Assembly: GCA_029219125.1 (NCBI GenBank)
Contig: JAQXSU010000284.1
Coordinates: 1-18,711, forward strand
Length of the DNA: 18,711 nt
Direction: 5' to 3'
Origin: Bacillota bacterium
GTDB lineage: Bacteria; Bacillota; Clostridia; Peptostreptococcales; Anaerovoracaceae
The notes under the pieces were generated by a model. That model ran no database searches. It was not told the DNA's origin and saw nothing but the letters and a program-made list of their open reading frames with translations. This document shows positions 14,642 through 18,711 of the stretch, piece after piece; within the stretch, counting starts at the first letter, position 1, and each line of letters begins with the position of its first letter. A program made the position numbers and the translations under genes.

Positions 14642-14682
14642 AAAAAAATGTGAAAAAAATTAAAAAAATTCGAAAGCTTTCG
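14642..14682. other. Phased A-tracts and 12-bp palindrome between divergent promoters
   Basis: Three A7 tracts at 14642-14648, 14653-14659 and 14662-14668 are spaced close to one helical turn and are followed by the perfect palindrome CGAAAGCTTTCG (14671-14682). With the two promoter regions, this accounts for the 336-base gap between the YprB-like gene (minus) and spoVS (plus). No short ORF with a credible ribosome-binding site is seen here. Confidence 0.6.
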
Positions 14683-14735
14683 TTTCCTGTCGAATCTTAG
14701 CGAAAAATTTTCCACCATTTACTATAAATTCCCTT

Positions 14736-14741
14736 TATAAT
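14736..14741 (+). promoter_or_regulatory. -10 element upstream of spoVS
   Basis: Perfect TATAAT about 75 bases before the spoVS start codon. No good -35 hexamer is found 16-18 bases upstream, so either an activator or another sigma factor may be used. B. subtilis spoVS uses SigH, but I do not see a convincing SigH motif. A small hairpin (CGAAGCG/CGTTTCG, 14751-14769) follows in the predicted leader. Confidence 0.4.
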
Positions 14742-14816
14742 AGAGACAGGCGAAGCGACATGCGTTTCGTCAGTGTATTCAATAAAATTTTGATCATTGT
14801 AACAGGAGGAATCACA

Positions 14817-15077
14817 ATGGAAATTTTAAAAGTATCAGCGAAATCCAATCCCAATTCTGTGGCAGGCGCACTGGCAGGCGTACTCAGAGAGAAAGGCGGT
14901 GCGGAAATTCAGGCGATTGGAGCAGGCGCTCTGAATCAGGCCGTCAAATCGGTGGCCATTGCACGGGGATTCGTGGCGCCAAGCGGCGTGGATCTGGTGT
15001 GCATCCCGGCATTTACCGATATTGACATCGATGGAGAGGAACGAACCGCCATGAAACTTATTGTCGAGCCGAGATAA
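14817..15077 (+). CDS. spoVS: Stage V sporulation protein S
   Basis: 86-residue protein covering the whole SpoVS family: MEILKVSAKSNPNSVAGALAG at the start, then the IQAIGAGALNQAVKS and IARGFV blocks and the closing DIDIDGEERTA-KLIVEPR. SpoVS proteins are small Alba-like, probably nucleic-acid-binding proteins that affect septation and spore coat formation in B. subtilis. The start is ATG 14817 behind AACAGGAGG; the in-frame ATG at 14760 has no ribosome-binding site and would add residues not seen in the family. The last codons contain the -35 of the Nudix gene promoter. Confidence 0.97.
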   Translation: MEILKVSAKSNPNSVAGALAGVLREKGGAEIQAIGAGALNQAVKSVAIARGFVAPSGVDLVCIPAFTDIDIDGEERTAMKLIVEPR

Positions 15078-15089
15078 CTGTGATACAAT
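15061..15089 (+). promoter_or_regulatory. Sigma-A promoter of the Nudix hydrolase gene
   Basis: TTGTCG (15061-15066), a 17-base spacer and TACAAT (15084-15089). The -35 lies inside the last spoVS codons, and the gap to the Nudix start is 26 bases. This lets the Nudix gene be transcribed apart from spoVS. Confidence 0.65.
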
Positions 15090-15115
15090 ACTTCTGGACA
15101 AAGGAGGCCGGAAGT

Positions 15116-15670
15116 ATGACATTTGAAGAAAAGACACTGAAAAGCGAACGAATTTACGAAGGAGCCATCATCAATCTTCGAAAGGATAAAGTGACGGTGG
15201 AGCACGGGACTTCCTACCGTGAGATCGTGGAACATAACGGAGGCGCAGTACTGGCCGCCCTGACAGCGGATGGGAAAATGGTTATGGTCCGTCAGTATCG
15301 GAAGCCTGCAGAACGAGTCATGCTGGAGGTTCCCGCAGGAAAAATCGATCCGGGAGAAGAACCGATGCATGCAGCAATTCGTGAGCTGAAAGAAGAAACC
15401 GGCTATACAGCCGGCAAAGTGAGGCTTCTGACCAGGTTTTATCCGTCAGTGGGATATTCGGAGGAGATGCTTTATCTGTATTTGTGTACAGAACTGACAC
15501 CGGGGGAAACCTGTTTTGATGAAAATGAAGCCATCGATCTGGAAGAAATGGACGTGGAGATCCTGTATCATATGGTCATGGACGGCAGAATCGAAGATGC
15601 CAAGACCGTCATTGCCATTCTCATGGTCAGGTCACTGCTTGCAGAAGGCCTGCCTGAAGCAGGCAGGTAA
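15116..15670 (+). CDS. Nudix hydrolase, ADP-ribose pyrophosphatase-like
   Basis: 184 residues from ATG 15116 behind AAGGAGG. A complete Nudix box is present: Gly75, Glu81, Arg89-Glu90, Glu93-Glu94, Gly96 (GX5EX7REUXEEXGU). The surrounding sequence (VRQYRKPAE, EVPAGKIDPGE upstream and FYPSVGYSEE downstream) is that of the ADP-ribose pyrophosphatase (NudF) group, which splits ADP-ribose to AMP and ribose 5-phosphate. The final 44 bases overlap the end of spoIIM on the opposite strand, and the transcription terminator lies further inside spoIIM. In several Clostridia a Nudix gene lies beside spoIIM and xerD, which fits this layout (recalled, not searched). Confidence 0.92.
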   Translation: MTFEEKTLKSERIYEGAIINLRKDKVTVEHGTSYREIVEHNGGAVLAALTADGKMVMVRQYRKPAERVMLEVPAGKIDPGEEPMHAAIRELKEETGYTAGKVRLLTRFYPSVGYSEEMLYLYLCTELTPGETCFDENEAIDLEEMDVEILYHMVMDGRIEDAKTVIAILMVRSLLAEGLPEAGR

Positions 15671-16226
15671 GAATGAGGACCGCAAGTCCCGCCAGATAGA
15701 GATTCAGATATTGCCCTGTGAAAAGCTGCAGGGCATTTCTGTTTTTTGTTTTTCCGGCTGATGTGGAGCGGCTGAAGCGGCGGCCGGCTCTCTGACTGAT
15801 ACGGCAGAAGCCTTCCTGCAGCGACAGGGCACAGAGAAATGAAAAAAGAAAAATCTGCACCAGTCCGGCGGGAGCCAGTGTAAGCAGAAGATACCCCATG
15901 CCGGATAGTCCGAAGGTCTCCAGAATCATGGCTGCGGAAAAACCAAGAAACAGACTGCGGCAGAACAGAAAAAGCACGTTCAGCGGCAGCAGAATCACGG
16001 CCGCCGGCGAAATAAAGCACAGCAGAAGAAAGAAAAGTCCGCTGCGGATATTTTGCCAGAAAGAAGAAAGAAACGAAAGTCCGCTCCCCTCGGAACTGAA
16101 AAAGCCGGAAAGAAGCTGCATCAGCTGGTCTTTCCCCGTTCCCGTCATGCATACTTCAAAAAATGCACCGGAGCATAAACCGGTGGCTGCTGTGAAAAGC
16201 AGCATATAAAACAGTTTTTTATCCAT
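15627..16226 (-). CDS. spoIIM: Stage II sporulation protein M
   Basis: 199 residues, start ATG at 16226 (minus strand) preceded by GGGAG. It is a polytopic membrane protein with about five hydrophobic helices, starting at MDKKLFYMLLF, with a Gly/Ala-rich CSGAFF turn and the FCRSLFLGF and GYLLLTLAPAGLVQI segments typical of SpoIIM. SpoIIM with SpoIID and SpoIIP drives septal peptidoglycan remodelling and forespore engulfment from the mother cell membrane. The length is near the family's usual ~200-215. It is divergent from xerD, as its B. subtilis homologue is close to xerD. I see no convincing SigE promoter upstream. Its 3' end overlaps the Nudix gene. Confidence 0.86.
   Translation of the reverse strand: MDKKLFYMLLFTAATGLCSGAFFEVCMTGTGKDQLMQLLSGFFSSEGSGLSFLSSFWQNIRSGLFFLLLCFISPAAVILLPLNVLFLFCRSLFLGFSAAMILETFGLSGMGYLLLTLAPAGLVQIFLFSFLCALSLQEGFCRISQRAGRRFSRSTSAGKTKNRNALQLFTGQYLNLYLAGLAVLILTCLLQAGLLQAVT
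15712..15756 (+). terminator. Intrinsic terminator of the Nudix gene, inside spoIIM
   Basis: TGCCCTG (15712-15718) and CAGGGCA (15729-15735) form a 7-bp stem, followed by TTTCTGTTTTTTGTTTTT. Orientation fits the Nudix transcript, and the site is about 40 bases after its stop codon, inside the last third of the opposing spoIIM coding sequence. Confidence 0.8.
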
Positions 16227-16317
16227 AATGTGTTCTCCCATAAAAACATATGCAGGGCTTTCCGAATTCCTGACAGAAAAAAGTTGACATAATCCCCCGA
16301 TTTTCGACATTTTTTCA

Positions 16318-16346
16318 TTGAAAAAAAGCAGAAGAAGTACTATACT
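16318..16346 (+). promoter_or_regulatory. Sigma-A promoter of xerD
   Basis: TTGAAA (16318-16323), a 17-base spacer and TATACT (16341-16346). The predicted transcript starts around 16353, close to the hairpin that covers the only purine-rich ribosome-binding candidate. Confidence 0.7.
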
Positions 16347-16350
16347 AATA

Positions 16351-16370
16351 AAGCATCCCTGAAGGGGCTT
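16351..16370 (+). promoter_or_regulatory. Hairpin covering the xerD ribosome-binding candidate
   Basis: AAGC-CCC pairs with GGG-GCTT around a TGAA loop with a two-base bulge. The right arm contains AAGGGG, the only Shine-Dalgarno-like run before xerD. If formed, it would hide that site. Confidence 0.3.
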
Positions 16371-16383
16371 GTGTAAATTGAAG

Positions 16384-17280
16384 ATGTGTGAAGTGGAGAG
16401 TGCTGTGAGAGAATTCGAACTGTTTTTAAAAGAAGAAAAGAAAATGTCGGAGAATACGATAGAAGCATATCAGCGTGATATTCGCGGATTTTGCCGTTTC
16501 GCAGAGGAGCGGGGTGTGGAGAATCCGGAAGAAGCGTCCAATACGGAAGTGGTGGCATATCTCATGCGTCTCAAGCAGGAGGGAAAGGCCAAGGCTACGG
16601 TCAACCGGAAGCTTGCGGCGATTCGCACCTGGTTTCAGTATCTGGTGGAAGAGGGCAGAGTAAGCCGGAATCCGGCGCTGGAAATCAAATCTCCGAAAAT
16701 TGAGCGGAAGGAAATCGAGTATCTGTCTGTGGAAGAGGTGGATACTCTGATGAAAATGCCGGATGAAAGCCCGAAGGGTATCCGGGACCGGGCAATTCTG
16801 GAACTGCTGTACGCTACCGGGATCCGTGCCAGCGAACTGATTGCACTGGAAATTGATGATGTGAATGTTCGCATGGGTTTCGTCACCTGCAGCGGCGAGA
16901 ACATGAAAGCCAGAATTATTCCCATCGGGCGGCCGGGCAGAAAGGCCATGGAGACATATCTCTACGGTGCACGTCAGGAAATCCTTGCCCGCCATCCGGA
17001 GGAACGTAGCCTGTTTGTCAATTATATCGGCAAGCCCATCACGCGGCAGGGTCTCTGGAAGATTCTGAAGGAGTACGGAGAAAAAGCAGAGCTGTCACAC
17101 AGTCTGACGCCGCAGGTGCTGCGGAATTCCTTCGCCGTACATATGCTGCAGAACGGCGCAGATCTGAAATCACTGCAGGAGCTGCTGGGACATGAGGATA
17201 TTTCCGCCACCCAGATCTATCTGTCAGTGACGAAAAACCGGATCAAGGACGTTTACGATAAAACCCATCCGAGAGCGTAG
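16384..17280 (+). CDS. xerD: XerD-type tyrosine recombinase with Gln at catalytic His position
   Basis: 298 residues from ATG 16384. This start makes the active-site residues fall at E. coli XerD numbers: Arg148 (TGIRASEL), Lys175 near the usual 172, Arg247, His270 (LLGHEDIS) and nucleophile Tyr279 (TQIYLSV). The N-terminal SAM-like core-binding domain (~5-90) and the C-terminal catalytic domain (~110-290) are complete, and the protein ends in the usual HPRA. The HxxR motif reads QVLR: position 244 is Gln (CAG at 17113) instead of His. XerD normally resolves chromosome dimers at dif. No dif-like 28-bp site is evident nearby. Alternative in-frame starts are TTG 16369 and TTG 16378; the latter is better spaced from AAGGGG. 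Location beside spoIIM agrees with xerD in Firmicutes. It could also be a related Xer-like integrase. Confidence 0.87.
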   Translation: MCEVESAVREFELFLKEEKKMSENTIEAYQRDIRGFCRFAEERGVENPEEASNTEVVAYLMRLKQEGKAKATVNRKLAAIRTWFQYLVEEGRVSRNPALEIKSPKIERKEIEYLSVEEVDTLMKMPDESPKGIRDRAILELLYATGIRASELIALEIDDVNVRMGFVTCSGENMKARIIPIGRPGRKAMETYLYGARQEILARHPEERSLFVNYIGKPITRQGLWKILKEYGEKAELSHSLTPQVLRNSFAVHMLQNGADLKSLQELLGHEDISATQIYLSVTKNRIKDVYDKTHPRA

Positions 17281-17285
17281 GCAAA

Positions 17286-17320
17286 GCTGCAGCCAAGGCC
17301 GGAGCCAAGGCTGGGAAGAC
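17286..17320. repeat. Short GC-rich imperfect tandem repeat after xerD
   Basis: GCCAAGGCCGGA is followed at once by GCCAAGGCTGGG, with a related AAAGCTGCA before it. In the -1 frame relative to xerD it encodes an Ala/Lys/Gly-rich stretch that stops at 17343-17345. No ribosome-binding site or promoter belongs to it. The remaining sequence up to the rplS promoter is A-rich and without a gene. Confidence 0.5.
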
Positions 17321-17385
17321 GAAGCCGGGCAGAATGATTTTGTGAAAAAATCGTTGAAAAAATCGCAGAAAAAAAGAAAAAATCC

Positions 17386-17414
17386 TTGCGTCAGACAAGG
17401 CTTTGTGTTAAAAT
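17386..17414 (+). promoter_or_regulatory. Sigma-A promoter of rplS
   Basis: TTGCGT (17386-17391), a 17-base spacer and TAAAAT (17409-17414). Four A tracts at 17345-17382 lie directly upstream and could act as an UP element for this ribosomal protein gene. Confidence 0.7.
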
Positions 17415-17420
17415 ATAGAA

Positions 17421-17512
17421 GTTGATTACGGGCGGTCCTCTGGATACAGTGCGAAAGGTTGAAATTTCAATCTTTGCCCCATGAACGTCTTGGAGGGAAG
17501 GAGGATAAATAA
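17421..17512 (+). promoter_or_regulatory. rplS: Structured rplS leader (candidate L19 leader)
   Basis: The ~90-base leader between the promoter and rplS can fold into a long hairpin at 17451-17477 (about 12 pairs with one bulged A), a smaller GTCC/GGAT hairpin at ~17435-17445, and an enclosing helix where GGGC near 17430 meets GCCC near 17476. Firmicutes rplS genes are known to carry an autoregulatory L19 leader RNA (Rfam has such a family); I assign this one by position and folding only. A strong GGAGGGAAGGAGG stretch lies just before the start codon. Confidence 0.5.
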
Positions 17513-17857
17513 ATGGATTTATTAAGATCAATTACCCAGGATTATCTGAAGAATGATATCCCTGCATTTAATGTGGGTGACACCGTAAAGGTACACATTA
17601 AAATTAAAGAAGGAAACAGAGAAAGAATTCAGGTGTTTGAAGGCTTCGTTCTGAAGAAACAGAACGGCGGCGTAAGCGAAACTTTCACTGTTCGTAAGAT
17701 TTCTTCCGGCGTTGGCGTGGAAAAGACTTTCCCACTGCACTCACCGAAGATTGAAAAGATCGAAGTCGTAAGACGCGGCGATGTAAGAAGAGCTAAGCTG
17801 AATTACATGAGAGAAAGAACCGGTAAGTCTGCGAAGATCAAGAGCAAAGAAGACTAA
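17513..17857 (+). CDS. rplS: 50S ribosomal protein L19
   Basis: 114 residues, the normal length. Conserved L19 blocks run through the protein: FNVGDTVKVHIKIKEGNRERIQ, FEGFVLKKQNGG, TFTVRKISSGVGVEKTFPLHSP and VVRRGDVRRAKLNYMRERTGK. L19 lies at the 30S-50S interface. ATG 17513 is preceded by AAGGAGG. It has its own promoter, structured leader and a terminator, and precedes rbgA as in other Firmicutes. Confidence 0.99.
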   Translation: MDLLRSITQDYLKNDIPAFNVGDTVKVHIKIKEGNRERIQVFEGFVLKKQNGGVSETFTVRKISSGVGVEKTFPLHSPKIEKIEVVRRGDVRRAKLNYMRERTGKSAKIKSKED

Positions 17858-17865
17858 TTCTTGGA

Positions 17866-17890
17866 GGGGAATCTGATGATTCCCCTTTTT
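17866..17890 (+). terminator. Intrinsic terminator after rplS
   Basis: GGGGAATC (17866-17873), loop TGAT and GATTCCCC (17878-17885) form a perfect 8-bp stem followed by TTTTT. It lies only 30 bases before the rbgA start and no separate rbgA promoter is visible, so rbgA is probably expressed by partial read-through. Confidence 0.88.
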
Positions 17891-17920
17891 GTTATCTGCA
17901 TGCAAGGAGGAGAAAAGGGT

Positions 17921-18711
17921 ATGATTGAAAATATCAACTGGTATCCGGGACACATGAAAAAGACCCGGGAACTGATTCAGGAGAACCTGAAGCTAGTGGA
18001 TCTGGTCATTGAAGTCATTGACGCCCGGATCCCCGTGTCCAGCAGAAATCCCATCATCCATGAACTGGTGCAGGGAAAGAAGCGGATCGTGATTCTGAAT
18101 AAGAGCGACCTGTCCGACCCTGCGGCCAATGAAGCCTGGGCAGACCATTTCCGAAGAGAAGGAAATCTGGTTCTGGCCATGAACTGCATGACCGGCAGCG
18201 GCGTGAACCAGCTGTATAAGGTGCTGAACCGACTGCAGGACGAAAAAAACGAAGGTGCGCCGAGAAAGCGTCCTCTTCGCATGATGATTGTAGGTGTTCC
18301 CAATGTGGGCAAATCTTCCCTGATCAACCGGATGACGGGAAAAAAGAGCGCCAAGACCGGTGACCGGCCGGGTGTGACCCGGGGCAAACAGTGGCTTTCG
18401 CTGGAAAACGGCATGCAGCTTCTGGATACACCGGGCATTCTCTGGCCGAAGTTTGAGGACCCGAAGGTGGGACTGAATCTGGCATTCTGCGGCTCCATCA
18501 AGGATGAGATTCTGGATATGGCAACCTTGGCCATGGAACTGATCGGTGTACTGGCCGAATCCTATCCGCAGCTTCTGATGGACCGATATAAACTGGACGG
18601 CATCGAGGAAACGCCGCTGGAAAACATGGAGGCCATCTGCCGGAAACGGGGCTTCATCCTGCCGGGCAAGCGGATTGACTATGAGCGGTGTGCCAAGACG
18701 GTGCTGGATGA
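17921..18711 (+). CDS. rbgA: Ribosome biogenesis GTPase RbgA/YlqF (partial, 3' end outside window)
   Basis: 263 complete codons are present and the frame is still open at the window end. It is a circularly permuted GTPase: the G4 motif NKSD (60-63) comes before the G1 P-loop GVPNVGKSS (125-133), a G2 threonine in PGVTRG (150-155) and G3 DTPG (169-172). The N-terminal INWYPGHMKK block (5-14) is diagnostic for RbgA. RbgA matures the 50S subunit at a late stage in Firmicutes. ATG 17921 follows AAGGAGG. The position right after rplS is shared with B. subtilis. The C-terminal RNA-binding domain is only partly in the window. Confidence 0.97.
   Translation, partial: MIENINWYPGHMKKTRELIQENLKLVDLVIEVIDARIPVSSRNPIIHELVQGKKRIVILNKSDLSDPAANEAWADHFRREGNLVLAMNCMTGSGVNQLYKVLNRLQDEKNEGAPRKRPLRMMIVGVPNVGKSSLINRMTGKKSAKTGDRPGVTRGKQWLSLENGMQLLDTPGILWPKFEDPKVGLNLAFCGSIKDEILDMATLAMELIGVLAESYPQLLMDRYKLDGIEETPLENMEAICRKRGFILPGKRIDYERCAKTVLD

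Noticed and set aside
15649..15667. Perfect 8-bp hairpin at the overlapping ends of the Nudix and spoIIM genes as a bidirectional terminator
   Set aside because: No T run follows it on either strand; the Nudix terminator at 15712 is a better candidate.
16284..16312. TTGACA at 16284-16289 as the xerD -35
   Set aside because: The hexamer 17 bases downstream (ACATTT) is a poor -10; TTGAAA/TATACT at 16318-16346 fits better and is closer to the gene.

Overview
The window reads as a piece of the chromosome of a spore-forming, butyrate-producing Clostridia (Firmicutes, probably order Eubacteriales). The signs are SpoVS and SpoIIM, a butyryl-CoA:acetate CoA-transferase, strong AGGAGG ribosome-binding sites, AT-rich promoters between genes, and RbgA next to rplS. 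I cannot fix the family or genus from sequence alone. No prophage, insertion sequence, CRISPR array or plasmid gene is visible; this is core chromosome with a few unusual touches.

Layout. 1-170: the 3' end of a 5S rRNA, a tRNA-Glu(TTC) and a terminator, so the window opens at the end of an rRNA operon. 191-4070: a two-gene operon for a heterodimeric ABC exporter with one degenerate ATP site. 4140-7395: a thioredoxin-fold DUF255/YyaL-type protein translationally coupled to a FAD oxidoreductase with a C-terminal Rieske domain. 7392-12377: CoA-transferase (but), peptidase T (pepT), and a single 755-codon gene joining a complete homoserine O-acyltransferase (MetA) to a complete aspartate kinase. 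12386-12556: a tRNA-Glu(CTC) with its own promoter and terminator. 12619-13425: a Dabb-family protein and an HD-domain protein. 13443-14630: a DEDD exonuclease-like gene on the minus strand with a structured leader. 14736-15756: spoVS, then a Nudix hydrolase with its own promoter. 15627-16226 (minus): spoIIM. 16318-17280: a XerD-type recombinase. 17386-17890: rplS with a structured leader and a terminator. 17921-18711: rbgA, cut by the window end.

How it works together. The middle block links amino-acid and peptide use (pepT), entry to the aspartate family (aspartate kinase), the first committed step of methionine synthesis (MetA) and the last step of butyrate fermentation (but). The spoIIM/xerD and rplS/rbgA neighbourhoods are familiar Firmicutes arrangements. 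The most notable item is the MetA-aspartate kinase fusion: every diagnostic MetA residue is in place, including Glu111, which predicts acetyl-CoA as donor, and it is followed by a full kinase with two ACT domains. Other points of interest are a XerD-like recombinase with Gln at the catalytic His position (244), and two convergent gene pairs in which the plus-strand terminator lies inside the opposing coding sequence.
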